Source: Thermococcus cleftensis (GTDB lineage: Archaea; Methanobacteriota_B; Thermococci; Thermococcales; Thermococcaceae). From it: a stretch of DNA of 64,000 nucleotides. A program made the translations under genes and the position numbers. Positions 1-8,942 of the stretch are shown piece by piece. Position 1 is the first letter of the stretch. Every line of letters starts with the position of its first letter. The stretch is taken from NCBI RefSeq assembly GCF_000265525.1, contig NC_018015.1, positions 1,710,322 to 1,774,321 of the forward strand, read 5' to 3'. Below the pieces are notes generated by a model. That model saw only the letters and a list, made by a program, of their open reading frames with translations, was not told the origin of the DNA and made no database searches.

Positions 1-512
1 CCAGCGGAAATCACTCCACCAGACTCCCGCGAAAAGCCTCCGAAAGCCCAACTGAGACGGCAGAGAGCCCCGTTTGAGGTCAGTCTGGAAAACGGTAGAA
101 AATGCTCCCCTCGGCTAAAGGGGAATTCCCAAGGCCTTTCTATGGTTATATAGAAGTCATAACGCCCCGTTTTCAAACGTGTGCACGGTTTTACTTCTAT
201 GTAATGTAAAAATGGGAAAATCTGCTTTAGCGTTTTTCTGGCCGAGAAAAGCGTTCAGGGAAGAAATCACTCCACCCATCTCCGAGGAGAATTCTCAAAA
301 CGCCTGAATAAGCTGAGAGTATGCTTGCTTTGTCAGTGTTTTCAAAGTTAGGGAAGCTATTTGATGGTTTCATTTGGGTTTTTAAAGTTTTCTCGGCGTT
401 CATTCGCTTGAAACAAAAAAGTAAAGTCCTGAATTCAAAAAAGAGGGGAAAAACTCAAAAGACCCCGTGTAACGATGGACAAAAATGTTCAACCAAGTGG
501 GGGGGTGCGGGG
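1..512. other. Non-coding left-edge region
   Basis: No credible gene is seen here. The visible structure is a 14-base direct repeat, GAAATCACTCCACC, present near positions 7-20 and 265-278. There is also an 8-bp inverted repeat (ATAGAAGT at 150-157, ACTTCTAT at 193-200) and the perfect palindrome GGGAATTCCC at 121-130. The right part, 330-480, is AT-rich. The DUF2250 gene on the minus strand ends at 513, so this is its downstream side. A reading frame at 321-896 on the plus strand lies mostly antisense to that gene and is judged a shadow. Confidence 0.5.
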
Positions 513-1046
513 TTATACCCTCAGGAACTCCCACAGTCTCTTGAAGAACTCGGTCTTCCTCCCCTTTTCCGTGATGAAGTGGAGAACCTTCAGCTCCTCG
601 GCGGTTTCGTCGTCTATCCCAGCCCTCCGGTTGGCCTCCCGTATGTTCTTGGACTCCGCGAGCGCTCTAACAATCCTCCAGCCGTCGGGGAGGAGGGAGT
701 TGAAGTACTCCTTCAGCCACCTCCCGTCAATCGAGCGGACGAAGAGTTCTCCCTCCCTCGAAAGCCGGTAGTAGGTGTGGTGCTTGTGAACCTCGAAGGC
801 CTTCTTGAAGCGCGCCTTGCTCCGCTTTATCGCGCTTCCGGGGTCGCGCTCTATCAGGCCGATTTCGAGGAGGTCGCCGACGGCGTCGTTGATTAGCTCC
901 AGGGGGAGGCCGCTAACCTTGGCCATCATCTTCGCGTAGTCAACGCCCGCCCTCTTCAGGTGGGTCAGGACGTAGAGGTGAACTGGCAAGAGCTCAAAGC
1001 CTCGGTATGAACCTGGGCGTTCTCTCGGCGTACTGTCTCCACTCAT
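513..1046 (-). CDS. DUF2250 family winged-helix protein
   Basis: A 177-residue protein that I recognise as resembling the archaeal DUF2250 family. Residues about 20-75 (LPVHLYVLTHLKRAGVDYAK onward) look like a winged-helix fold, followed by a basic stretch (AIKRSKARFKK) and a C-terminal helical part. A DNA-binding or regulatory role is possible, but no target is evident. The ATG at 1046 overlaps the end of the upstream membrane-protein gene by about 50 bases, unusually much. The true start may lie a little downstream, although no strong alternative start or ribosome-binding site is seen. It is the last gene of a minus-strand run with the two genes to its right. Confidence 0.65.
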   Translation of the reverse strand: MSGDSTPRERPGSYRGFELLPVHLYVLTHLKRAGVDYAKMMAKVSGLPLELINDAVGDLLEIGLIERDPGSAIKRSKARFKKAFEVHKHHTYYRLSREGELFVRSIDGRWLKEYFNSLLPDGWRIVRALAESKNIREANRRAGIDDETAEELKVLHFITEKGRKTEFFKRLWEFLRV

Positions 1047-1425
1047 CTCCGAACCTCTCCTCCAGGACTTTCTCCTCCTCGCCTATAAGCCCCACCACCG
1101 CGAGCCAGTAGAGTACGGGCAGGCCAAGCATGAAGCCGCCGATGACGAGCGAGAAGCCCGGGAGGATAAGGAAGCCCCATATGGAGTATATCGGGTGCCT
1201 GACCCTGGAGTAGCAGCCTCCCGTGAGGAGCCGCCCCTCGGAGTAGGCCCTTGAGACCTGGAGGTAGCAGAGGAGCCAGAGGACTATCCCAACGCTCAAA
1301 AGGACAACTCCCACACCTGGGAGCTGGAGAAAGGACTGGGGGAGCCTTGAGTCGAGGCAAAAAGCGAAGAGGGCGTAAGGGGCTGTAATTAGGAAGACCC
1401 TCGGCTCGATCCCCCAAAAGCGCAT
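994..1425 (-). CDS. Isoprenylcysteine methyltransferase-like membrane protein
   Basis: A 143-residue integral membrane protein with about four hydrophobic segments. Its C-terminal half carries the signature of the ICMT/PEMT methyltransferase superfamily: RVRHPIYSIW near residue 80, then a hydrophobic pair and EEEKVLEERFGDEWRQYAER near the end. In this superfamily that region binds S-adenosylmethionine at the membrane face. The substrate of the archaeal members is unknown to me. It sits 4 bases downstream of the NifX-like gene on the same strand, so the two may be cotranscribed. Confidence 0.7.
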   Translation of the reverse strand: MRFWGIEPRVFLITAPYALFAFCLDSRLPQSFLQLPGVGVVLLSVGIVLWLLCYLQVSRAYSEGRLLTGGCYSRVRHPIYSIWGFLILPGFSLVIGGFMLGLPVLYWLAVVGLIGEEEKVLEERFGDEWRQYAERTPRFIPRL

Positions 1426-1428
1426 TGC

Positions 1429-1839
1429 TCACTCCTCTATCGGCGGTTTCTCGGCCTTCTTCGCCTGAACCTGCTCCCACAGTTCGTCGAAGTTCTCGAT
1501 GAGCCTCTGAAGGGCCACCTTTAAATCCCTCGTCCTCGTGAAGAAGGCCACCTTGTTGGTCTTGTCTCTGATGCGCAAGAAGTTCGGGCCCATCCTGAAC
1601 GCTGCCAGAACGTCAACGTCCAGGAGCTGGCTGACAACTGCCTTGAACTTCCTCGGGTCCCCGTGCCCCTCGTCGTGCTCCTCTTCAAGGTCCTTGGCCC
1701 TGTTGCGCCTCTTTTCAAGCAACTTAACACTTCCGTCCTCGCAGACCTCGTAGATCGCGAAGAACTCGGAGTCGCCGTAGTGGGCGTCTATGAGCTTCTC
1801 GTCGTTCTCCATTCCAAAGGCAACCTTCAGGCACCTCAT
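1429..1839 (-). CDS. NifX/orange-protein-like Fe-Mo cofactor domain protein
   Basis: A 136-residue protein of the dinitrogenase iron-molybdenum cofactor-binding superfamily (NifB C-terminal/NifX/NafY). It begins MRCLKVAFGMENDEKL and contains AIYEVCEDGSVKLLEKR, VVSQLLDVDVLAAFRMGP and the family-like ending ALQRLIENF. A longer acidic loop (DLEEEHDEGHGDPRK) separates the strands. Start 1839 is preceded by GGTGAT at good spacing. It is divergent from two MinD-type ATPases with ferredoxin insertions. The same partnership occurs in bacterial orange-protein (ORP) loci, suggesting metal-sulfur cluster assembly or binding. Function is inferred from family and context only. Confidence 0.75.
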   Translation of the reverse strand: MRCLKVAFGMENDEKLIDAHYGDSEFFAIYEVCEDGSVKLLEKRRNRAKDLEEEHDEGHGDPRKFKAVVSQLLDVDVLAAFRMGPNFLRIRDKTNKVAFFTRTRDLKVALQRLIENFDELWEQVQAKKAEKPPIEE

Positions 1840-1865
1840 GAGCATCACCGTTTTGAGCGTATGCA

Positions 1866-1880
1866 CAAAGCTTAAAAGCT
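1866..1880. promoter_or_regulatory. Shared TATA region for divergent NifX-like and MinD-type genes
   Basis: The 73-base gap between the divergent starts at 1839 and 1912 contains the near-palindrome AAAGCTTAAAAGCTTT. Read in either direction it gives a TATA-like core, CTTAAAAG on plus and CTTTTAAG on minus, each about 30-40 bases from the respective start codon. One element may therefore serve both operons. This is inference from sequence; transcription starts are not known. Confidence 0.45.
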
Positions 1881-1911
1881 TTTAGGCTGGCCTAATTCTG
1901 GAGGTGAGAGC

Positions 1912-2781
1912 TTGCAGATAGCGGTGAGCGGTGGGAAGGGAGGAACCGGAAAGTCAACGGTCGCGATAAACCTCGCGATAGCACTTGGAGAGCACTACGA
2001 TCTGGCCCTGGCCGATCTCGACGTTGAGGCCCCCAACGACCACCTTCTCCTGGGCGTGGAGCTGTCCAACGAGGAGCCGGTGGAGCTGTTCATGCCCAGG
2101 TTTGACTACTCGAAGTGCACCCGGTGCAGGAAGTGCGCTGAGGTCTGTGAGGAGCACGCGATAATCACCATGCGCGACGGGACACCTTTCCTGATGCCGA
2201 ACCTCTGCTCCGGCTGCGCTGCCTGTGAGATAGTCTGCCCGGTTCCAGGAGCGATTCTGCCGGGTAAAAAGCTGATGGGGCACACTTACCTTACCGAGAC
2301 GCCCTACGGCTTTCCGCTCGTCACGGGCAAGCTCCTCGAAGGAGAGGAGAGGGCCATGCCGATAGTTTCGAGGGCGAAGAAGCGCGCCCAGGCCCTCGGG
2401 AAGGAGCTTCTCCTAGTGGACACTGCGGCCGGAACGAGCAACACGGTGTCGAAGGCCCTTGAGGACTCGAGACTCATCATAGCCGTCACGGAGCCGACGC
2501 CCCTCGGAATCCACGACGGCGAGCTGATACTCAGGCTGGCCAAGCTGATGGACATTCCCGCGATGGTCGTGGTGAACCGCTCCGACCTCGGCGACGTGGG
2601 CAGGGTGCGCGAGATAGCGGAGAGGTACGGGGCGGAAGTGATAGCCGAGATCCCCTACAGCGAGAACGTCATAAGGAGCTACGTTGAGGGGAAGCCTATA
2701 GTCCTGAGCGACTATCCTGAGGCCGGGATTTTCAGGGAGATCGCTTCCAGGGTCGTCGAGTTCCTCGGAGGTGGTGAGTGA
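1912..2781 (+). CDS. MinD-superfamily P-loop ATPase with inserted ferredoxin domain (first of pair)
   Basis: A 289-residue Mrp/NBP35/MinD-type ATPase. A deviant Walker A, GGKGGTGKST, is at residues 7-16. The switch-like LADLDVEAPND follows near 35-45. A two-cluster ferredoxin insert is at about 65-115, with CTRCRKCAEVC and CSGCAACEIVCP. The C-terminal half has LLLVDTAAGTSN. The start is TTG, set by GGAGGTGA just upstream. It overlaps the next gene, a paralogue with the same layout. Such ATPases are thought to handle Fe-S or Mo-containing clusters. The divergent NifX-like gene supports a joint role, but the substrate is unknown. Confidence 0.85.
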   Translation: MQIAVSGGKGGTGKSTVAINLAIALGEHYDLALADLDVEAPNDHLLLGVELSNEEPVELFMPRFDYSKCTRCRKCAEVCEEHAIITMRDGTPFLMPNLCSGCAACEIVCPVPGAILPGKKLMGHTYLTETPYGFPLVTGKLLEGEERAMPIVSRAKKRAQALGKELLLVDTAAGTSNTVSKALEDSRLIIAVTEPTPLGIHDGELILRLAKLMDIPAMVVVNRSDLGDVGRVREIAERYGAEVIAEIPYSENVIRSYVEGKPIVLSDYPEAGIFREIASRVVEFLGGGE

Positions 2782-3668
2782 TGCAGCTGGTCATAGCGAG
2801 CGGCAAGGGTGGCGTTGGAAAGAGCACCGTCACCGCTTCCCTCCTCTACCTGCTGAAGGACGAGTACCGTTTCGTTGCCGTTGATGCCGATGCGGACGCG
2901 CCGAACCTTGACCTGCTCCTCGGCGTCGAGCGCTGGGAGGAGGAGAGGGAGCTGATAGGCGCAAAGGTGGCGAGGATAAACACCGAGAGCTGCATAAGGT
3001 GCGGCATCTGCCAGGAGCGCTGCCCCTACGACTGCATCAAGGTCATCGACGGCGACTACGTGGTGAGCGAGCTGACCTGCGAGGGCTGCAACGTCTGCGG
3101 CCTGGTCTGCCCGGTTCCGGGGACGATAACGCTGGAGGAGGTCCGCTCCGGCGTGGTGAGGAAGACAACCACCCGCTACGGCTTCCCGCTGATCTCGGCC
3201 CAGCTCGACGTCGGCAGGCCCAACAGCGGCAAGCTCGTCACAGAGGAGAAGGAGTGGGCGAAAAAGCTCATGGGCGAGCTTGGCCTGGAGCACATGATAG
3301 TGGACAGCGCCGCTGGAATAGGCTGCCAGGTCATAGCGAGCATAGGCGGGGCCGATCTAACGATACTCGTTGCCGAGCCGACCCCCGCTTCACTAAGCGA
3401 CGTCCAGCGCGCATACAAGGTGGTCCAGCACTTCAGGCAGCCGGCGTACCTGATAATAAACAAGGCCGACCTCAACCCCGGCTTCACCGCCCTGAGGGAG
3501 TGGGCTGAAGCTGAGGGGATCCCGATACTCGGAGAAATACCCTACGACAGGGCCATTCCGAGGAGCATGAGCATGCTCAAGCCCTTCGTCGAGGCCTTCC
3601 CCGACTCAAAGGCGGCTGATGCGATGAGGGAGATAGCGGAGAAGGTCAGGGAAGAGATACTCCGCTGA
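2781..3668 (+). CDS. MinD-superfamily P-loop ATPase with inserted ferredoxin domain (second of pair)
   Basis: A 295-residue paralogue of the gene just upstream. It has the nucleotide-binding loop GKGGVGKSTV near residue 8, AVDADADAPNLDLLLG and a double [4Fe-4S] ferredoxin insert (CIRCGICQERCPYDC and CEGCNVCGLVCP). A switch region, DSAAGIGCQV, follows. The ATG overlaps the TGA of its partner (GTGATG), indicating translational coupling. A GTG three bases earlier is the alternative start. Two tandem MinD-ferredoxin ATPases are the usual arrangement in orange-protein-type loci and may form a heterodimer. The gene ends inside the tail of the convergent neighbour, a 23-base overlap. Confidence 0.85.
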   Translation: MQLVIASGKGGVGKSTVTASLLYLLKDEYRFVAVDADADAPNLDLLLGVERWEEERELIGAKVARINTESCIRCGICQERCPYDCIKVIDGDYVVSELTCEGCNVCGLVCPVPGTITLEEVRSGVVRKTTTRYGFPLISAQLDVGRPNSGKLVTEEKEWAKKLMGELGLEHMIVDSAAGIGCQVIASIGGADLTILVAEPTPASLSDVQRAYKVVQHFRQPAYLIINKADLNPGFTALREWAEAEGIPILGEIPYDRAIPRSMSMLKPFVEAFPDSKAADAMREIAEKVREEILR

Positions 3669-4530
3669 CCTCGCAGTTCATCGGGGCTTCCCTTTTCCCC
3701 CATATTGTTTCCAGCCTGAACCTGACGCACAGCGGTGGTCTATCATCTCCCCCGTAGGTCGTGTTGAAGACCAGCGCAAAAGCCCCGTACGGCCAGGTGG
3801 CGTTGAAGCCCGCGGAGTCCAGGCCACCGTATGCTTTGGGGAATGAGGAGTGCTTGGAGTTCTCGTCGGTTTCGTTGCAGGTCATTATCGTTCCGCTTTC
3901 TGGCCAGCACTGCCAGAGGAGGGTAGATGTGGAGCTTTCAATGCCCCAGGAGGGTGGGTAGATTACGGTGACGTCATCGATACCCTTAACGGTCTCGGGG
4001 CTGGCGAGGTAGTAGACCACGAGAACACCCCTGCCGTCCATCTCGGAGTAAACCCACCCTCCGAGGAAGTCGAAGGTATTGTTGTCAAGGAACATGTCCC
4101 GGGGTGGGTAGACGATGAAGCGGTCGTCGGGGCTTTCCGTTGGAACCCACTCAGAGCGGACGCTGGACTCGCGGCTGCCGTTCTCGTCGAACTCCAAGTA
4201 AAAGTACTCCGAGTACGCCCTGAGCTTCCCCTGTTCAGCCAGATATCTCACGACGGCGAGGGGATAGTTGGGGTCGAGGGAATCGTTGAACGCTTTAACG
4301 AGAATGTTACCGAGGCTCCTCGGGCTGTAAACCTCTTCAGCGTAACCCTTTATGGTACCGTTTTGCACGTACGGGCAGATCTGGTAGCTGACGTGGTAGT
4401 TGGTCTTGGGTGGCTCCGACATTCCCAGCTTGCAGTCTCCGTTCTCGCTTAGATATTCACTTATGGAGTAAGCGGTTCCGATTACCGCCACTATGATCAT
4501 CGCGGCGAGAAGGATCCTCCCCAGGTTCAT
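3646..4530 (-). CDS. Predicted secreted or membrane-anchored protein, function unknown
   Basis: A 294-residue protein beginning MNLGRILLAAMIIVAVIGTA, a signal peptide or N-terminal anchor of about 20 residues. The rest is predicted to lie outside the cell. It holds several NxS/T sequons (NGT, NDS, NNT, NET, NAT, NTT) and paired cysteines (C near 30 and 49, then LLWQCWPESGTIMTC, and two more near the end) that could form disulfides. ATG 4530 has GGTGAT upstream. No domain is recognised. It stands alone between the MinD pair (convergent) and prefoldin (divergent). Confidence 0.65.
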   Translation of the reverse strand: MNLGRILLAAMIIVAVIGTAYSISEYLSENGDCKLGMSEPPKTNYHVSYQICPYVQNGTIKGYAEEVYSPRSLGNILVKAFNDSLDPNYPLAVVRYLAEQGKLRAYSEYFYLEFDENGSRESSVRSEWVPTESPDDRFIVYPPRDMFLDNNTFDFLGGWVYSEMDGRGVLVVYYLASPETVKGIDDVTVIYPPSWGIESSTSTLLWQCWPESGTIMTCNETDENSKHSSFPKAYGGLDSAGFNATWPYGAFALVFNTTYGGDDRPPLCVRFRLETIWGKREAPMNCEVSGVSLP

Positions 4531-4639
4531 TCCATCACCGCTTTTTCTTTGATGTTGGATTAAATAACTTTTTCGTTTCTTGGGTAATCCGGACCCAAAC
4601 CTTAAAAGCCCCGCCGCGTAGTCCCTCCGGTGGTGTGGA

Positions 4640-5080
4640 ATGGCCGAGACCAACGAGATGGAAAGGCTCGCTTACGAGTACCAGCTCCTTCAGGCGCAGG
4701 CGCAGCTCCTGGCCCAGAACCTCGAACTGCTCACCCTCGGGAGGAACGAGTTCCAGGCGGTCAAGGAGACGCTGGAGGAACTCAAGAAGGTCGAGGAGGA
4801 GAAGCCGGAGATCCTGGTGCCGGTTGGCGCGGGCTCCTTCCTGAAGGCCCACATAGACGACAAGGAGAACGCGATAGTCAGCGTTGGGGCAGGCTACGCC
4901 ATCGAAAAGAACCTCGACGACGCGGTGAGGTACCTCGAAGAGCGCATAAAGGAATACGACGACGCGATAGCGAAGACCCAGGAGGCGCTTAGGAAGCTCG
5001 AGGGCCAGCTCGGAGAGCTCGCCAAGAAGGCGCAGGAGATACAGCAGAGGCAGGCCATGGGCTTCAGCGTGAAGAGATGA
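4640..5080 (+). CDS. pfdA: Prefoldin alpha subunit
   Basis: A 146-residue prefoldin alpha subunit, the usual archaeal length. Two long coiled-coil helices (residues about 5-55 and 90-140) flank the beta-hairpin core containing [13 protein letters not shown] and [15 protein letters not shown], which are the family hallmarks. In archaea two alpha and four beta subunits form the jellyfish-shaped holdase that passes unfolded proteins to the thermosome. Start 4640 follows GGTGGTG. The beta subunit gene is not in this window. Confidence 0.93.
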   Translation: MAETNEMERLAYEYQLLQAQAQLLAQNLELLTLGRNEFQAVKETLEELKKVEEEKPEILVPVGAGSFLKAHIDDKENAIVSVGAGYAIEKNLDDAVRYLEERIKEYDDAIAKTQEALRKLEGQLGELAKKAQEIQQRQAMGFSVKR

Positions 5081-5194
5081 CCCGCTTCGATTCTCTCGGA
5101 TTTTAAAATTTTGCACATTATGTTGCATTAATTACTGGAAGACCGGCTATTTAGTGCTGTTTGGTCCGGTAACGTGTTCCATAAACTTGAGATA

Positions 5195-5204
5195 CCTTTA
5201 AATT
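5195..5204 (+). promoter_or_regulatory. TATA box of the DUF2341 gene, probably leaderless mRNA
   Basis: CCTTTAAATT lies about 30 bases before the ATG at 5231. An archaeal transcript would start about 25 bases after this box, that is at or very near the start codon. No Shine-Dalgarno sequence precedes the ATG (ACATCACGTTTGAT). Both observations point to leaderless or near-leaderless translation, unlike most genes in this window. Confidence 0.5.
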
Positions 5205-5230
5205 CCGTGTGTCGTAACATCACGTTTGAT

Positions 5231-6883
5231 ATGAAAGAAACGAAACTAAAGCTGAAGCTGATAACGTTGCCGATCCTTCTGTTACTTCTCGCGGGGACCT
5301 TTGGGTTAGCTGTACCCAGCATTAACGTGAACGTTCAGGAGATCGGTGCAGGCTCTCAGAGGCTTGTTTCCCCCGTTCTCCAGGGGTCGATATGGTTTAG
5401 CACGGGATTAACCTCCGGTGAGCTAGTTTTCTCGGAAGATCTCCCCGCGGGAACGCAGATCTATGTTTCTCTTCGAGACGCCAACAACAACACCGTTGCA
5501 TACAACTACTCCATTGTTCTCACTTCGGATTTAACTGCTGGAAGTGTTCTGAATTACTCCCTCATCAATCCAAACGGGGCCAGCAGAGCCGATGTCGTCA
5601 GGGCCGTCGTGACCGTTATGACTCCCAACTATCAGACAACGTTCACCTCTGGTAATATACTGGTCACGAGCAGGGAGCTGGGGGTTGGGATCGCAAACAC
5701 CACCGTCTTCTGCATTCCGATAACCGTCAAGGAAAACAGCGGGCAGACCCTCTACAACTACAGCGTTCTGGTCGTCTTGGACGATAGTGCCAATAGCAAC
5801 AGCGAGAACTGGAGCGTTGATTGGAACGTCATCAACGCAACCAACCTGTACTTCACCGATGACGATGGTAACCCTCTGTATTTCTGGGTTCAATACTTGG
5901 ACACCAACAACAGGATAGCCTACCTGTGGGTAAAGCTCCCGGAACTGGACGCAGGTGCTTCCCGTACAATATGCCTGACTTATGGTGTGTGGCCCAACCC
6001 TTACGTCAGTTATAATGACCCGGACAATGTTTTCCTGCTTTTTGATGACTTCGAGGGTTCCTCGCTGAACACGGAAAAGTGGAACGTCCACGGGGACCCT
6101 GTGGTGTCAAACAGTGTGTTAAGTCTAAGCAGCGGCCAGTGGATATGGAGCAAAAAGGAAATGCCGAGCGACTCTTTTCAAATCTTAATACAATCAAGCC
6201 GGCTTAGGGCGTCTCCTTTCTTTATGTGGTACATAGACAACAGATCCCTTGCATGGGCCGAGGTTTTCAATGGTTCATCTTGGAGTGCGACTGATGAACT
6301 GTGGGTTTTTAACGTTAGCTCTGGAAAGTGGGGGGTTTCATACAGCGGTGGGGGATCCCCTGTTCTCTGGAGCAATAACCTCATAAACATTACAGTGCTA
6401 CCTTACAACCTAACCCACGTTGTGGTTTTTATCTACGAAGACTCGAGTTTGATCTCCTATTATATACTCCCGAAGGAACCTCCCGAGCCTGTTGGCATCG
6501 GTCAGTGGTACTACTACAATTGGAGGGGCATACCTCGTAGTAGGACTTCCTCCTACGACTGGATACTCGTTCGCAGATATGTCTATCCAGAGCCCTCTGT
6601 CTCGGTTGGGTACTTGTACTACAAACTTGTCTTCCACCCACAGCCCCCAGCCACCGCAACCGCTTCCTCTTCGGTGACCACTTCACCTGCCGGAGCACTC
6701 GCACCACTCTCGATTCCAGGGTTAAACGATGCCCTGCTGGCTGGAAAGAGCGTCCCGCTCAGGTTCCCGATTTCCCCTGAAGTGCCCTCGAACAACACTC
6801 CGTTAATTCGGGTGGGCAACGGTACTGAAGAAAGAATAAAGAATCTGGTTTCCAACCTCACTCCCGTTGCCGACGGTCCTTAG
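5231..6883 (+). CDS. DUF2341-domain surface protein
   Basis: A 550-residue exported protein. The N-terminus, MKETKLKLKLITLPILLLLL, is a signal or anchor segment. Residues about 180-290 fit DUF2341, ending in PELDAGASRTICLTYG, and are followed by a concanavalin-like region starting LFDDFEGSSLNTEKWNV. The C-terminal 80 residues are rich in Pro, Ala, Thr and Ser (TATASSSVTTSPAGA) with no final membrane segment. DUF2341 proteins are commonly surface, pilus-associated or ligand-binding in archaea. Base composition looks lower in GC than the neighbours, hinting at a fast-evolving or acquired gene. It overlaps the convergent epimerase by 26 bases. Confidence 0.75.
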   Translation: MKETKLKLKLITLPILLLLLAGTFGLAVPSINVNVQEIGAGSQRLVSPVLQGSIWFSTGLTSGELVFSEDLPAGTQIYVSLRDANNNTVAYNYSIVLTSDLTAGSVLNYSLINPNGASRADVVRAVVTVMTPNYQTTFTSGNILVTSRELGVGIANTTVFCIPITVKENSGQTLYNYSVLVVLDDSANSNSENWSVDWNVINATNLYFTDDDGNPLYFWVQYLDTNNRIAYLWVKLPELDAGASRTICLTYGVWPNPYVSYNDPDNVFLLFDDFEGSSLNTEKWNVHGDPVVSNSVLSLSSGQWIWSKKEMPSDSFQILIQSSRLRASPFFMWYIDNRSLAWAEVFNGSSWSATDELWVFNVSSGKWGVSYSGGGSPVLWSNNLINITVLPYNLTHVVVFIYEDSSLISYYILPKEPPEPVGIGQWYYYNWRGIPRSRTSSYDWILVRRYVYPEPSVSVGYLYYKLVFHPQPPATATASSSVTTSPAGALAPLSIPGLNDALLAGKSVPLRFPISPEVPSNNTPLIRVGNGTEERIKNLVSNLTPVADGP

Positions 6884-7790
6884 CGTACCACTCCACCGTC
6901 TTTTTCAGCCCTTCCTCAAGGCTCCACTCCGGCTCGAAGCCGAGCTCCCTTATCTCGCTTATATCCGCCAAGCTGTGTCTTATGTCGCCGGGCCGCGGCT
7001 TATCAAATATTATCGAGCTTGTCGCGCCAGTTATCTCGATCACCTTCATCGCGAGCTCCAGAATGCTCGTTTGCCTTCCAGTGGCAACGTTGAAGACCTT
7101 TCCGTTCGCTTTCCTGCTCTCAGCGACGAGGAGGTTTGCTTTAACCACGTCCTTCACGTAGATGAAATCCCTCGTCTGCTTGCCGTCACCGAAGATGACG
7201 AGCGGCTCGTTCCTCAGCGCGCGGCTGATGAAAATGCTTATCACTCCCGCGTACTGGTTGGCACTCTGCCTTGGACCAAAGACGTTGAAGTAGCGGAGCG
7301 CGACAACTGGAAGGCCGTAGAGCTCGTGGTAAACGCGGAGATACTCCTCGGCGGTCGCCTTCGTCACGCCGTAGGGCGAGAGCGGTTTCGGCCTCTCAGA
7401 TTCCTTCAGCGGCAGGTTTGGATTGTCACCGTAAACCGCCGCAGAGGAGGCAAAAATCAGCTTCCCGTGGCCCTCGAGGAGTGCCCTCAAAATGTTCAGG
7501 GTGCCTATAACGTTTACCTCCTCGGTGAAGACCGGGTCGCGAATGCTCTCGACGACGCTCACCTGGGCCGCCTCGTGGAAGACGTAGTCCGCCTGGCCTA
7601 TCAGCTCGGCTATCGCTTCGTAGTCCCTTATGTCCGCCTTAACTAGCTTCGCCCCAGGAGGGACGTTCTCCTCCTTCCCCGTGTAGAGGTTGTCGATGAC
7701 GATTACCTCGTTGTCCTTCACCAGCTCCCAGGCGATGTGGGAGCCTATGAATCCCGCTCCCCCGGTAACGACCACCAGCTTGTTCCTCAT
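6858..7790 (-). CDS. galE: NAD-dependent sugar-nucleotide epimerase (UDP-glucose 4-epimerase type)
   Basis: A 310-residue extended short-chain dehydrogenase/reductase. The Rossmann motif is VTGGAGFIGSH at residues 8-18. The catalytic serine is in FASSAAVYGD and the YxxxK pair is in SPYGVTKATAEEY. RYFNVFGPRQ and FIYVKDVVKA are typical of archaeal GalE-like enzymes. Family members interconvert UDP-glucose and UDP-galactose or their N-acetyl forms for glycan synthesis; exact specificity cannot be told from sequence. It is divergent from purA with about 130 bases between. Confidence 0.85.
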   Translation of the reverse strand: MRNKLVVVTGGAGFIGSHIAWELVKDNEVIVIDNLYTGKEENVPPGAKLVKADIRDYEAIAELIGQADYVFHEAAQVSVVESIRDPVFTEEVNVIGTLNILRALLEGHGKLIFASSAAVYGDNPNLPLKESERPKPLSPYGVTKATAEEYLRVYHELYGLPVVALRYFNVFGPRQSANQYAGVISIFISRALRNEPLVIFGDGKQTRDFIYVKDVVKANLLVAESRKANGKVFNVATGRQTSILELAMKVIEITGATSSIIFDKPRPGDIRHSLADISEIRELGFEPEWSLEEGLKKTVEWYAKDRRQRE

Positions 7791-7922
7791 CGCTACCCCC
7801 TTAGGTAGTGTTTGCCGCGGGTTTTAACCTTTTGCCGGACTGCCCCGGCATTGTTTGACAGATTAATGCCTAATTCGAAACCATTATAAGCCCCCTCTTG
7901 ACTTAAACATGGGTAAGGAGCC

Positions 7923-8942
7923 ATGCCGAGCTACATCGTTGTTGGCGGTCAATGGGGAGACGAGGGCAAGGGTTCCATCATAGCGTACCTTGCCTTGAAG
8001 GACGGGCCTGAGGTAATAGCGCGCGGCGGTGTCGGGACGAACGCGGGCCACAGCGTTTTCATCAACGGCAAAAGGTACGCGGTTAGACAGCTCCCGACGG
8101 GTTTTGTGCAGACCAAAGCGAGGCTTCTCGTCGGAGCGGGCGTTTTGGTGGACCCCGAGGTTTTCTTCCACGAGCTTGAGCACCTTAAGGACTTCAACGT
8201 CTCTGAAAGGGTTGGCATCGACTACCGCTGTGCGATAATCGAGGAGAGGCACAAGGAACTCGACAGGAGCAACAGCCACCTCCACGGGAAGATAGGCACC
8301 ACGGGAAGCGGTTGCGGCCCTGCAAACGCGGACAGGGTGATGAGGAAGGCGAAACTGGCCAGAGAAGTCAAGGAACTTGAACCCTATCTAACCGATGTCG
8401 CCGCTGAGGTCAACGACACGCTCGACGAGGGCAAACTCGTCCTCGTTGAGGGAACGCAGGGCTTCGGGCTAAGCCTCTACTACGGCACCTACCCCTACGT
8501 CACCTCAAAGGACACCACCGCTTCCGCCATAGCGAGCGACGTTGGAATAGGCCCAACGAGGGTCGATGACGTCATAGTGGTTTTCAAGAGCTTCCCGACG
8601 AGGGTCGGCGCTGGGCCTTTCCCGACGGAGATGAGCGAAGAAGAGGCTGAAAGGCTCGGCCTCGTCGAGTACGGCACCGTAACTGGGAGGAGGAGAAGGG
8701 TTGGCTGGTTCGACTTCGAGTTCGCCCGCTACTCCGCGAGGCTCAACGGCGCCACGATGCTCGCTTTAACGATGCTCGACAAGTACGACAGAGAAGCCTT
8801 CGGCGTCACCGACTACGATAAGCTACCGAGAAAGGCAAGGGAGTTCGTTGAAGAAATTGAAGAGCGCATAGGTGTCCCGGTAGCGCTCATAAAGACCGGG
8901 CCGGAGCTGGAGCACATAATAGACAGGAGGGAAGTCATTTAA
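7923..8942 (+). CDS. purA: Adenylosuccinate synthetase, short archaeal form
   Basis: A 339-residue enzyme condensing IMP and aspartate with GTP to adenylosuccinate in AMP synthesis. The N-terminal loop [11 protein letters not shown] and the GVGTNAGH motif are intact, as are [17 protein letters not shown] and [11 protein letters not shown]. The protein is about 90 residues shorter than bacterial enzymes, as is usual for Pyrococcus and Thermococcus. Start 7923 follows AAGGAG. A TATA-like CATTATAAG lies at 7882-7890. The 3' end overlaps the convergent large unknown gene by 8 bases. Confidence 0.95.
   Translation: MPSYIVVGGQWGDEGKGSIIAYLALKDGPEVIARGGVGTNAGHSVFINGKRYAVRQLPTGFVQTKARLLVGAGVLVDPEVFFHELEHLKDFNVSERVGIDYRCAIIEERHKELDRSNSHLHGKIGTTGSGCGPANADRVMRKAKLAREVKELEPYLTDVAAEVNDTLDEGKLVLVEGTQGFGLSLYYGTYPYVTSKDTTASAIASDVGIGPTRVDDVIVVFKSFPTRVGAGPFPTEMSEEEAERLGLVEYGTVTGRRRRVGWFDFEFARYSARLNGATMLALTMLDKYDREAFGVTDYDKLPRKAREFVEEIEERIGVPVALIKTGPELEHIIDRREVI

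Noticed and set aside
321-896. Plus-strand frame of 191 codons near the left edge
   Set aside because: Most of it is antisense to the DUF2250 gene and the remainder is AT-rich without a start signal.
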